A stretch of 11,554 nucleotides of DNA from Alphaproteobacteria bacterium (GTDB lineage Bacteria; Pseudomonadota; Alphaproteobacteria; Rhizobiales; Rhizobiaceae), in assembly GCA_017308345.1 (NCBI GenBank), contig JAFKFE010000507.1, positions 1-11,554 of the forward strand. The letters are read 5' to 3'. Under the pieces are notes generated by a model. It did not search any database. It saw nothing but the letters and a program-made list of their open reading frames with translations, and was not told where the DNA came from. Made by a program: the position numbers and the translations under genes. Of the stretch, positions 1 to 7,597 are shown one piece after another (position 1 is the first letter of the stretch; the number at the start of each line of letters is the position of its first letter).

Positions 1-44
1 ATCTCCCCTCTTGCGGGGGAGATGTCCGGCAGGACAGAGGGGGG
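1..44. repeat. Rhizobial-type palindromic intergenic repeat (RIME-like), possibly cut by window edge
   Basis: Two adjacent inverted repeats are visible. ATCTCCCC (1-8) pairs with GGGGAGAT (16-23) around a 7-nt loop, and GTCC (24-27) pairs with GGAC (32-35) around GGCA. An AGAGGGGGG run closes the element at 36-44. This pattern resembles mosaic palindromic elements scattered between genes in Rhizobium and Mesorhizobium genomes; that recognition is from memory. The element begins at base 1, so more of it may lie outside. It contains no reading frame and no second copy is seen in the window. Confidence 0.6.
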
Positions 45-346
45 TGCCTCGCGCCGACGGTGGACGCTTATTCCCATAGCGCCGCGTGAATGCTCTTGAA
101 TTTCCCATCCCCCATCCTGCCACAGCCACCTTCCAACACAACTGGTTCCTTCATTTTCCGGAAAACTGGCCCTCGCGATGGAGACAGAGCGGGGTAGACT
201 TCGCCTACTGACGTTGGGGTAAGACGTCGACAAGGACAAGACGGGGACATGTGAGGCGGGATGCTGGGAGGGCGTCCGGCCGAACGAAACGGCAGGGTTC
301 GCGCCCGCCGCCAGCAATCGCAGCCATCTCCTCCCGAGACCATCAA
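45..346. other. Intergenic stretch with no convincing gene
   Basis: No supported gene lies here. A 105-codon frame is open on the - strand (68-385), but its product is a low-complexity Arg/Pro/Ser-rich string, its start lies inside the hairpin before iolE, and no family is recognisable. The stretch holds a perfect 12-bp palindrome TTTTCCGGAAAA (154-165) and the first copy of a 10-bp direct repeat, CGCAGCCATC (319-328). The promoter for the iolE-led operon should lie here, but I could not pick out a clear -35/-10 pair, and no exact GGAA-N6-TTCC IolR site is present. Confidence 0.5.
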
Positions 347-371
347 CCCCGCAGCCATCCCGGCTGCGGGG
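347..371 (+). promoter_or_regulatory. GC-rich hairpin abutting the iolE ribosome-binding region
   Basis: CCCCGCAGCC (347-356) and GGCTGCGGGG (362-371) are perfect 10-bp inverted arms around the 5-nt loop ATCCC. The 3' arm ends 13 bases before the iolE ATG and runs straight into the purine-rich GCGGAAAGCGAG that must serve as Shine-Dalgarno region. An upstream copy of CGCAGCC (319-325) could pair with the same 3' arm, so two folds compete. A role in translation or attenuation is inference; it could also be a remnant of a repeat element. Confidence 0.5.
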
Positions 372-384
372 CGGAAAGCGAGCA

Positions 385-1314
385 ATGACGACAGTTCGAC
401 TTGGCATCAATCCGATCACCTGGACCAATGACGACGTGCCGGAGCTGGGCGGCGACACGCCGTTGGAGACCTGCCTCGCCGAAACCGCCGAGGCCGGCTA
501 TGCCGGCACCGAGCTTGGCGGCAAGTTTCCGCGCGAGGCACGCACGCTTCGGCCCATCCTCGACCATTACGGGCTGGCGCTGGTCTCCGGCTGGTATGAC
601 GGGCGCATCTGCGAGAAGGAGGTGGAGGACGAGTTCGAGGCGATCCTGCCGCACCTGACATTGCTGCGCGACCTCGGCGCCAGGCATGTCGTCTATGCCG
701 ACACCTCGCGCGGCCGGCATGGGGCCATCCACGATCCGATCTCGCAGCGGCCGAAGCTCATGGACGAGGAATGGAAGGCCTACGGCGCCAAGATCACCAG
801 GCTCGCCGAGCGTTTTTCCGATTTCGGCGTCGGCCTGGCGTTCCACCATCACATGGGCACGATCGTCGAGACCGACGCGGAGATCGACAGGCTGATGCAG
901 GCCACAGGCGAGGCTGTCGGGCTGCTCTACGACACCGGGCACTGCGCGTTCTCAGGCGGCGACCCGGAGCAATTGCTGCGCCGCCATGTGGAGCGCGTCG
1001 TGCATGTGCATTGCAAGGATGTGCGCCCGGCGATGCTGAAGAAGGCGCGCGACACCGACATGAGCTTCATGGGCGCGGTGATGGAAGGCATCTTCACCGT
1101 GCCGGGCGACGGATCGCTCGACTACGCCACGCTGCTGAAGATCCTCGCCGACAAGGGCTATTCCGGCTGGCTGGTGGTGGAGGCCGAGCAGGACCCGGCC
1201 AAGGCGCATCCGCTGACCTATGCGACGATGGGCTATCGCAATCTGAAGACGCTGGCCGAAGGGGCCGGCTTGACCGTGGATGAACGCAGGAAGGAAGTCC
1301 GCCATGCCGGCTGA
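385..1314 (+). CDS. iolE: Inosose dehydratase, IolE type (sugar phosphate isomerase/epimerase TIM barrel)
   Basis: This 309-aa cytosolic protein should dehydrate 2-keto-myo-inositol (scyllo-inosose) to 3D-(3,5/4)-trihydroxycyclohexane-1,2-dione, the second step of inositol breakdown. It matches the IolE family along its length: [10 protein letters not shown] near residues 8-17, HHHMGT 154-159, LLYDTGH 180-186, HVHCKDVR 207-214, FTVPGDG 237-243 and [10 protein letters not shown] 262-271. Asp183, His209 and Glu266 or Glu268 are the likely metal-binding residues of the barrel. The start is preceded by a modest GGAAAGCGAG. The 3' end overlaps the deacetylase by 11 bases. In S. meliloti iolE sits in iolCDEB, whereas here it is far from iolC/iolD and heads the transport operon. 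It may therefore be a second copy, or act on another inosose. Confidence 0.85.
   Translation: MTTVRLGINPITWTNDDVPELGGDTPLETCLAETAEAGYAGTELGGKFPREARTLRPILDHYGLALVSGWYDGRICEKEVEDEFEAILPHLTLLRDLGARHVVYADTSRGRHGAIHDPISQRPKLMDEEWKAYGAKITRLAERFSDFGVGLAFHHHMGTIVETDAEIDRLMQATGEAVGLLYDTGHCAFSGGDPEQLLRRHVERVVHVHCKDVRPAMLKKARDTDMSFMGAVMEGIFTVPGDGSLDYATLLKILADKGYSGWLVVEAEQDPAKAHPLTYATMGYRNLKTLAEGAGLTVDERRKEVRHAG
1288..1295 (+). promoter_or_regulatory. Ribosome-binding site deciding the deacetylase start
   Basis: AGGAAGGA lies 8 bases before the ATG at 1304 and inside the 3' end of iolE. The upstream in-frame ATG at 1280 has no comparable purine run in front of it, so 1304 is preferred. Confidence 0.65.
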
Positions 1315-2146
1315 ACGCAAGGTCGTCATCAACATCGACGATGTCGGCATGTGCCACGGCGCCAATGTCGCCTATCTGAAGCTGAAGCGCGCCGGCGCGG
1401 TCGACAGCGGCTCGGTGATGGTGCCCTGCCCGTGGTTCCTGGAGATCGCCGAGGAAGGCGCCAGGGATGCCTCGCTCAATCTCGGCGTCCACATCACGCT
1501 CACCTCGGAGAAGAAATATTACCGCTGGCGGCCGCTGACCAAGGCGAGCCAGGCGTCCGGCATCGTCGACGGCGACGGCTATCTGTTCCGCTCCGTGCCG
1601 GAACTGCGCGCCAGGGGCGAGCCGGAAGCGGTGGAGGCCGAGATGCGGGCGCAGATCGACGCGGCGAAGGCGGCCGGGCTGTCGCTCACCCATATTGACG
1701 GACATATGGGCGCGGTGTTCTCGCCGGAATTCGTCGACCGCTACGCCGCGGTCGGCATCGACTACGGCCTGCCGACGCTGTTCCCGAAAAGCATCACGGC
1801 CTACGGGCCGATCCACAATCTGGGCAAGCTGGACGACGGCGTCTATGCCGCGCCGGGAAAGCGGCTGGAACAAGCCGGCGAGACGCTGGCCAGCGCCGTG
1901 CTGGAAACGCCATGGCACCGCGACCGGCCCGCCCGCGCGCGCTACGAGGCGCTGTTCAACCAGATCGGCGAAGGGCTCAACTTCGTTTGCCTGCACGCCA
2001 ACGCGCCCGGCGAGATCGAGGTGATCGAGCCCAACTCGGCGCAGATCCGCATCGACGAATTCGACCTGCTTCCAGACCCGGACTTCATGGCCTTCGTGGA
2101 GGGACTGTCCATCCGCCGCGGCTCGCTCCGGGATTTCCGGGCATGA
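1304..2146 (+). CDS. ChbG/HpnK (YdjC-like) family carbohydrate deacetylase
   Basis: This 280-aa protein belongs to the YdjC/ChbG/HpnK family of metal-dependent deacetylases that remove acetyl groups from N-acetylated sugars. Visible motifs are [12 protein letters not shown] (10-21, with the paired Asp12-Asp13), LGVHITL (60-66, His63), THIDGHMG (129-136, His130 and His134) and CLHAN (229-233, His231). These fit the metal and catalytic residues of the family. I chose the ATG at 1304 over the in-frame ATG at 1280 because AGGAAGGA (1288-1295) sits 8 bases before it. It overlaps the iolE stop by 11 bases, which implies translational coupling. Its substrate is unknown. An acetylated amino-cyclitol or an inositol-linked amino sugar would fit the setting, but that is inference. 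No signal peptide is seen, so it should act in the cytoplasm. Confidence 0.8.
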   Translation: MPAERKVVINIDDVGMCHGANVAYLKLKRAGAVDSGSVMVPCPWFLEIAEEGARDASLNLGVHITLTSEKKYYRWRPLTKASQASGIVDGDGYLFRSVPELRARGEPEAVEAEMRAQIDAAKAAGLSLTHIDGHMGAVFSPEFVDRYAAVGIDYGLPTLFPKSITAYGPIHNLGKLDDGVYAAPGKRLEQAGETLASAVLETPWHRDRPARARYEALFNQIGEGLNFVCLHANAPGEIEVIEPNSAQIRIDEFDLLPDPDFMAFVEGLSIRRGSLRDFRA

Positions 2147-2159
2147 TCATGCCCGGAAA
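2134..2159. repeat. Perfect 26-bp palindrome over the deacetylase stop codon
   Basis: The half TTTCCGGGCATGA (2134-2146) is followed directly by its exact reverse complement (2147-2159). The TGA stop of the deacetylase is the last triplet of the first half. As RNA it could fold into a stem of about 11 bp with a GATC loop. No T-run follows on either side, so a classic intrinsic terminator is not obvious. It may be an mRNA-stabilising or attenuating stem before the binding-protein gene, or a dimeric protein-binding site. Confidence 0.7.
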
Positions 2160-2248
2160 GACAGAGTTGGAATAAGGGCGAAAGCGGCCTGACCGGGAGG
2201 GTCGAGGCCAAGTCCGAGAGACGACAACGATAACTGAGGAGAACCACT

Positions 2249-3238
2249 ATGAGTGCCTTATTCTCGATATCCGGAATGCGAAACGTGCTTGGCGCCGCGG
2301 CGCTCTCGCTTGCCTTCGCCGGCGCCGGCGTTCTGCCCGCGCCCGCGCAGGTGAAGAAGGAAAGCGATGTGCGCATCGTCTTCGTCACCCATGGCCAGGC
2401 CAACGACGTCTACTGGAGCGTGGTGAAGAACGGCATGCAGGCCGCGGCCACCCAGCTCGGCGTGAAAGTCGAGTACCAGGCGCCGGAAACCTTCGACGTG
2501 GTGCGCATGGCGCGCATGATCGAGGCCGCGACCGCGTCCAAGCCGGACGGGCTGGTCATCTCGATCCCCGACATGGACGCGCTGAAGGCGCCCGTCGAGG
2601 CGGCCAAGGCCGCCGGCATCCCGGTGGTGGTCATCGACAGCGGCGAGGAAGCGGTGGAGCCCTGGGGGCTCGACCTCTTCGTCGGCGGCGGCTCGGAATA
2701 TGACAATGGCGTCAAGGCCGGCGAGATCATGGCCAAGGCCGGCGTCAAGAAGGGCGTCTGCATCAACCACGAGGTCGGCAATGTCAGCCTCGACAAGCGC
2801 TGCGAAGGCTATAATGACGGGCTGAAGAAGAGCGGCGGCTCTTCCGACGTGGTCGCGGCCACGATGGACCCGACCGACGTGACGCGCCGCGTCGAAGGCT
2901 ATCTCACCGCGCATCCGGACGTCACCGGCGTGCTGACGCTGGGCCCGACGGTCGCAGCACCCCTGCTCAAGATGTTCGAGGACGCCGGCACGATCGGCAA
3001 CTACAAGATCGGCACGTTCGACCTGTCGCCCGAGATCCTCGACGCGGTGGCCAAGGGCACCATGATGTTCGGCATCGACAACCAGCAGTATATGATGGGC
3101 TATTATCCGGTCGTCTTCCTGACCAACAAGGCGATGTACAAGACCTTCCCGACCTCGGCCGTGCGCACCGGTCCGTCCTTCATCATGAAGGATGACGCGG
3201 CCGCCGTGCGCGATCTCAGCAAGGCCGGCATCCGCTGA
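2249..3238 (+). CDS. Sugar/cyclitol ABC transporter, periplasmic substrate-binding protein
   Basis: This 329-aa protein is a type I periplasmic binding protein of the ribose/galactose-binding (RbsB-like, Peripla_BP_4) class, the usual length for the family. Residues 1-33 form a signal peptide: Arg11, a hydrophobic stretch about 13-29, then APA before Gln34 as the likely cleavage point. The mature part starts with VRIVFVTHGQANDVYWSVVKNG (41-62), followed by a GLVISIPD segment (101-108) and GIPVVVIDSG (123-132), the alternating strands of the Rossmann-like lobes. GAGGAG at 2236-2241 precedes the ATG. Permease and ATPase genes follow. Uptake of myo-inositol or another cyclitol is inferred from the surrounding iol genes; related proteins bind ribose, fructose or other simple sugars, so specificity is not certain. 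Confidence 0.85.
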   Translation: MSALFSISGMRNVLGAAALSLAFAGAGVLPAPAQVKKESDVRIVFVTHGQANDVYWSVVKNGMQAAATQLGVKVEYQAPETFDVVRMARMIEAATASKPDGLVISIPDMDALKAPVEAAKAAGIPVVVIDSGEEAVEPWGLDLFVGGGSEYDNGVKAGEIMAKAGVKKGVCINHEVGNVSLDKRCEGYNDGLKKSGGSSDVVAATMDPTDVTRRVEGYLTAHPDVTGVLTLGPTVAAPLLKMFEDAGTIGNYKIGTFDLSPEILDAVAKGTMMFGIDNQQYMMGYYPVVFLTNKAMYKTFPTSAVRTGPSFIMKDDAAAVRDLSKAGIR

Positions 3239-3248
3239 TGCTATAATG

Positions 3249-3275
3249 GGCCCGCCGGCGCCTGGCCGGCGGGCC
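3249..3275 (+). terminator. Strong stem-loop after the binding-protein gene (partial terminator or mRNA stabiliser)
   Basis: GGCCCGCCGGC (3249-3259) pairs perfectly with GCCGGCGGGCC (3265-3275) around a 5-nt loop, and a T-rich tail TTGCTGTTCTTGTTC follows. It begins 10 bases after the binding-protein stop. In many ABC operons a stem at this spot lets the binding protein be made in excess over the membrane parts, by partial termination or by protecting the 3' end of the upstream message. Which of the two applies cannot be read from sequence. Confidence 0.7.
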
Positions 3276-3379
3276 TTGCTGTTCTTGTTCGACGCAATTC
3301 CCCACGGAATGCCCGGGCGGGTCCGCCGAACCTGGCCGCTCCGCGTTACTTACGGAATTGCCATGGCCGCAGGATTGGG

Positions 3380-4497
3380 ATGACTATCTTGACCGACGCA
3401 CTGAACCCGGCTCATCCACCCGAGCCAAAGCCCGTTTCGCGAAGGCTGGTTCGCCTGATGCGGCGACCGGAGCTCGGCGCCATCACCGGCACGATCATCG
3501 TCTTCCTCGCCTTCGGCATCACCGCCGGCAACAGCGGCCTGTTCTCGATGGCCGGCATCGCCAATTTCCTGCAGGTGTCGGCGCAGCTCGGCATCCTTGC
3601 CGCGGCGGTGGCGCTGTTGATGATCGGCGGCGAGTTCGACCTGTCGCTGGGCTCGATGATCGGCTTTGCCAGCGTCACCATCGGGCTGTGCGTCACCCAG
3701 TTCGGGCTGTCGATCCCGGCGGCGGTGGCGATCGCCTTCGTCATCGCCATCATCGTCGGCGCTCTGAACGGCATCCTCGTGGTGCGAACCAGGCTGCCGT
3801 CCTTCATCGTCACGCTGGCGGGCCTGTTCATCCTGCGCGGCCTGACGCTCGCCATCACCCGCACCGTCACCGGGCGCACGCAGATCCCCTATATCACCGA
3901 CGGCCAGGAAGGCAGCTTCGTGGTCTGGCTGTTCGGCGGCAAGTTCGGCGCGCCGGTGTTCGCCTGGCTCGCCTCGCATGGCGTGATCGCCGCCCGGCCC
4001 GACGGCTCGGCAATGGTGCAGGGCCTGTCGATGTCGATCCTGTGGTGGGTGGTGGTGACGGCCTTCGCCACCTGGCTGCTGATCAAGACGCCCTTCGGCA
4101 ACTGGGTGTTCGCCGTCGGCGGCGACGACCGCGCGGCGCGCAATGTCGGCGTGCCGGTCGACCGGGTGAAGATCCTGCTGTTCATCGGCACGGCGCTGTC
4201 GGCGACGCTGTTCGCCGTCATCCAGGTGCTGGAAGCCGGCTCCGCCGACACGCTGCGCGGCACGCAGAAGGAATTCCAGGCGATCATCGCGGCGGTGATC
4301 GGCGGCTGCCTGCTCACCGGCGGCTACGGCTCGGCGATCGGCGCCATGTTCGGGGCGCTGATCTTCGGCACGGTGGAGATGGGCATCTTCTACACCGGCA
4401 TCGACACCGACTGGTTCCAGGTGTTCCTCGGCTCGATGCTTTTGATCGCGGTGCTGGTCAACAACTACGTGCGCCGCAAGGCGACGGAGGCACGCTG

Positions 4498-4498
<1 letters not shown>
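3380..4498 (+). CDS. Sugar/cyclitol ABC transporter, inner-membrane permease (RbsC-like)
   Basis: This 372-aa integral membrane protein is of the branched BPD_transp_2 class that includes RbsC and FrcC. After a charged cytoplasmic N-terminus (1-33) come hydrophobic spans at about 34-50, 66-83, 92-108, 112-133, 140-158, 217-234, 264-283, 300-316, 318-338 and 346-361. The motif [13 protein letters not shown] (83-95) is the family's typical GGxDLSx[23 protein letters not shown] (244-264) is the cytoplasmic loop expected to contact the ATPase. AGGA (3371-3374) lies 5 bases before the ATG. The stop overlaps the ATPase start (TGATG), so the two are translationally coupled. The partner is the binding protein upstream; the transported compound is inferred to be an inositol. 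Confidence 0.87.
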
Positions 4499-5316
<818 letters not shown>

Positions 5317-5336
5317 AAGACTGAAAAGAGAGAAAA

Positions 5337-6329
5337 ATGATCGACGCCGCACTGTTCGGCGCCGGGCTGATCGGCTCGGTGCACGCGAAAAATCTTGCCC
5401 GGCACCCGGGCGCGCGCCTGCGCTACGTCGTCGACCCGCGGCGCGACGCGGCCGAGCGCATCGCCGCCGGGACGGGCGCGGAAATCGCCGATGCCGCGAC
5501 GGTGATGAACGACCCGTCCGTCAAAGCGGTGGTGATCGCTTCCGCGACCCGGACCCACGCCGATCTGATCATCGGGGCCGCCGCCAGGGGCAAGGCGATC
5601 TTCTGCGAGAAGCCGATCGACCTCGATATCGCCCGCACGGACGAATGCCTGGCGGCCGTCGCCAAGGCCGGCGCGCCGATGCAGATCGGCTTCAACCGGC
5701 GCTTCGATCCGTCCTTCGCCGCCGTGAAGAAGAGGATCGACGCCGGCGATATCGGCGCGGTCGAACAGGTGATCATCACCAGCCGCGACCCGGAACCGGA
5801 GACCGAGGAAGCGCTGGCCGGCGGCGGCGGCGTGTTCCGCGAGATGACCATCCATGATTTCGACATGGCGCGCTTCCTGCTCGGCGAAGAGCCGGTCGAG
5901 CTCTTCGCCACCGGCTCGTCGCTGGTGCTGCCCTACTATGCCAAGCTCGGCGACTACGATACGGCGATGTTCATCCTGCGCACGGCGTCCGGCCGGCAGT
6001 GCCACATCAACAACAGCGTGCGCGCGGTCTATGGCTACGACCAGCGCATCGAGGTGCATGGCGCGAAGGGCATGCTGCAGGCCGGCAACCGCACGCCGAC
6101 CTCGGTCAGCCTCAGCGGTGAGAACGGAATTTCAGCCGACCGGCCGCTCTACTTCTTCGTCGAGCGCTATGCCGAATCCTACCAGGCGGAACTCGACCAT
6201 TTCATCCGGTCGATCGCCGACGGGCGCGCGCCAGCCGTCGGCGCCGCCGACGGGCGCAAGGCGATGATCCTGTGCGAGGCGGCGCTTGCCTCGGTGAAGT
6301 CCGGCCGCTTCGAGCCCGTAAGGGTCTGA
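5337..6329 (+). CDS. iolG: Inositol 2-dehydrogenase (Gfo/Idh/MocA family)
   Basis: This 330-aa NAD(P)-dependent enzyme should oxidise myo-inositol to 2-keto-myo-inositol, the first step of the pathway. The N-terminal Rossmann domain carries GAGLIG (8-13). CEKPID (90-95) holds the conserved Lys92. GFNRRFDP (118-125), MTIHDFDMARFLLGEEP (170-186) and VRAVYGYDQRIEVHGAKGML (228-247) are typical of bacterial IolG/IdhA. His173 matches the catalytic histidine, but the acidic partner four residues earlier is Glu169, where Bacillus IolG has Asp172. The gene lies 20 bases after the ATPase gene with only a weak AGAGAG ribosome site. It is last in the transport operon and converges with the next gene. Other inositol isomers or sugars are possible substrates. 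Confidence 0.82.
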   Translation: MIDAALFGAGLIGSVHAKNLARHPGARLRYVVDPRRDAAERIAAGTGAEIADAATVMNDPSVKAVVIASATRTHADLIIGAAARGKAIFCEKPIDLDIARTDECLAAVAKAGAPMQIGFNRRFDPSFAAVKKRIDAGDIGAVEQVIITSRDPEPETEEALAGGGGVFREMTIHDFDMARFLLGEEPVELFATGSSLVLPYYAKLGDYDTAMFILRTASGRQCHINNSVRAVYGYDQRIEVHGAKGMLQAGNRTPTSVSLSGENGISADRPLYFFVERYAESYQAELDHFIRSIADGRAPAVGAADGRKAMILCEAALASVKSGRFEPVRV

Positions 6330-6353
6330 GGCTTCTCGCCTTGCCTGCCTTAC
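6318..6353. terminator. Possible bidirectional terminator between convergent iolG and iolY-like genes
   Basis: The outer arms GTAAGG (6318-6323) and CCTTAC (6348-6353) pair, and inside them AGGC (6329-6332) pairs with GCCT (6338-6341) around TTCTC. The structure spans the stop codons of both genes, which are only 20 bases apart. The stem is interrupted and lacks a clear T-run, so this is tentative. Confidence 0.3.
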
Positions 6354-7459
6354 CTCACATCGACCCAGCGCTGCTCCTGGAACGAGCGCGCCATGGCATG
6401 CACGGTGCGCTCGATCTCCAGCCCCTCGTCGAAGTCGATGATGCGGGCGGGCTTGCCGGCGATGCGCATCAGCAGCTCGCGGCATTCGATCATCTTGAGG
6501 TCGTTGAAGCCAAGGCCCTGGCCGGGCGCCGGCAGGAAGGAATCGTAGGGCTTGTGATGCGGCGCCACCAGGACGGTGCGATAGCCCTGCTCGGTCGGGC
6601 GGTCGGCGGTGAGGTAGAGCTGGAATTCGTTCATCCGCTCCTGGTCGTAGAGGATCGAGCCCTTCGAGCCGAATATCTGGATGGCGATGCGGCCCTTGCG
6701 GCCCCAGGCCGAGCGGTTGACCAGCAGCGTGCCGGCGACACCGTTTTCGAGATGCATCAAGACGCTGGCGATGTCATAGGTCTCGACCGCGCGGCGGGCG
6801 CCGGAAGCGGTCTTGCGGTCGGCATAGGGTTTGACCATGTCGCACATGACGCGCGAAACACGGCCGAACAGCGCCTTGATCAGCGACAGCGGATGGACCG
6901 CGAAATCGTCGAGCGCGCCATAGCCGGACGAAGCCTCGTGCTTCCAGAAGAACAGCGCTTCCGGGTCGGCCATGAAGTCCTCGTCCATCTCGATGCGCAC
7001 GAGGTTGACGTCGCCGATGATCTTTTCCTCGAGCAGCGCGCCGATGTGGCGGATGGCCGGGTTCTGGATGTAGTTGTAGCCGAGCACGGCGACCTTGCCG
7101 GATCTCTTCGCCGCGGCCGCCATCGTCTCGGCCTCGGCGAAGCTCGGCGCCATCGGCTTCTCGCACCACAGATGCTTACCGGCCTCCAGGATGGCGATCG
7201 CCATTTCCGGGTGGAACTGGTTCGGCGTGGTGAGCGAGACGACATCGACCTCCGGATCGTCGACCACGGCGCGCCAGTCGCCGGAGCCCTTTGCGAAGCC
7301 GAACTCACCGGCCTTGCGCTTGGCAAGCTCGTCGTTGACCTCGCCGAGATGCACCAGCCTCGGCTTCTCGACATCGGGAAAGACCGTGCCCACCGCGTTC
7401 CAGGCGATAGCGTGGCACTTGCCCATGAAACCCGTGCCGATGAGGCCCACTCCGACCAT
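6350..7459 (-). CDS. Gfo/Idh/MocA oxidoreductase, IolY-like (candidate scyllo-/other inositol dehydrogenase)
   Basis: This 369-aa protein is a second NAD(P)-dependent dehydrogenase, clearly different from the IolG upstream. It has GLIGTGFMG (5-13), CEKPM (99-103) and GYNYIQNP (127-134). In GALDDFAVHPL (181-191), Asp185 and His189 have the Asp-x3-His spacing of the family's catalytic pair. A GGAGA (7468-7472 on this strand) precedes the start. Its place next to iolR matches iolY (SMc01163) of S. meliloti, a gene tied to use of inositol isomers, so a role on scyllo- or D-chiro-inositol, or on an inosose, is likely. In S. meliloti iolY is transcribed with iolR; here it is divergent. It could also act on another sugar, so I leave the symbol blank. 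Confidence 0.72.
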   Translation of the reverse strand: MVGVGLIGTGFMGKCHAIAWNAVGTVFPDVEKPRLVHLGEVNDELAKRKAGEFGFAKGSGDWRAVVDDPEVDVVSLTTPNQFHPEMAIAILEAGKHLWCEKPMAPSFAEAETMAAAAKRSGKVAVLGYNYIQNPAIRHIGALLEEKIIGDVNLVRIEMDEDFMADPEALFFWKHEASSGYGALDDFAVHPLSLIKALFGRVSRVMCDMVKPYADRKTASGARRAVETYDIASVLMHLENGVAGTLLVNRSAWGRKGRIAIQIFGSKGSILYDQERMNEFQLYLTADRPTEQGYRTVLVAPHHKPYDSFLPAPGQGLGFNDLKMIECRELLMRIAGKPARIIDFDEGLEIERTVHAMARSFQEQRWVDVR

Positions 7460-7490
7460 GTCGATTGTCTCCAGAATAAGGGGAAAGTCC

Positions 7491-7556
7491 CTATGGATGA
7501 GTTAGTCCATTTTATCTGAAAATGGAACATCTAAATCATTTTTTATGGTGTTCTTG
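7491..7556. promoter_or_regulatory. AT-rich divergent promoter region with a TCCATTTT palindrome (candidate IolR operator)
   Basis: This stretch between the divergent iolY-like and iolR genes is strikingly AT-rich against a GC-rich background. It holds the inverted repeat TCCATTTT (7506-7513) / AAAATGGA (7519-7526) with a 5-base spacer. On the - strand one arm reads TTCCATTTT, close to the TTCCATATT found twice before iolC. The exact GGAA-N6-TTCC operator known from S. meliloti is not present here. Binding by IolR is inferred from position and the shared half-site. Exact -35 and -10 elements are not clear on either strand. Confidence 0.5.
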
Positions 7557-7597
7557 CGTGAACTCGCTATGATGAGGCAGGAGAGGGACAAAGCTAT

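Noticed and set aside
68..385. 105-codon - strand frame in the leading gap
   Set aside because: No recognisable family, low-complexity composition, and its start lies in the hairpin before iolE.
1084..1097. GGAA-N6-TTCA, a near-match to the IolR operator
   Set aside because: It lies inside the iolE coding region and encodes the conserved EGIFT segment; one mismatch makes a chance match likely.
1280..1303. Upstream ATG at 1280 as start of the deacetylase
   Set aside because: It has no purine-rich ribosome site, whereas AGGAAGGA is well placed for the ATG at 1304, and family proteins begin close to the IDD motif.
3358..4497. Open frame of 380 codons upstream of and in frame with the ATPase, which could look like a 652-aa fusion
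   Set aside because: The stretch lies out of frame over the permease, is His/Arg/Gly-rich, and the ATPase has its own ATG coupled to the permease stop.
6272..7519. 415-codon + strand frame opposite the IolY-like gene
   Set aside because: It is the complement of a gene with intact Rossmann, EKP and Asp-x3-His motifs; its product is an Asp/His/Arg/Leu-rich shadow.
7568..7573. TATGAT as a -10 box for iolR
   Set aside because: No acceptable -35 lies 16-19 bases upstream, and transcription would start on top of the ribosome-binding site.
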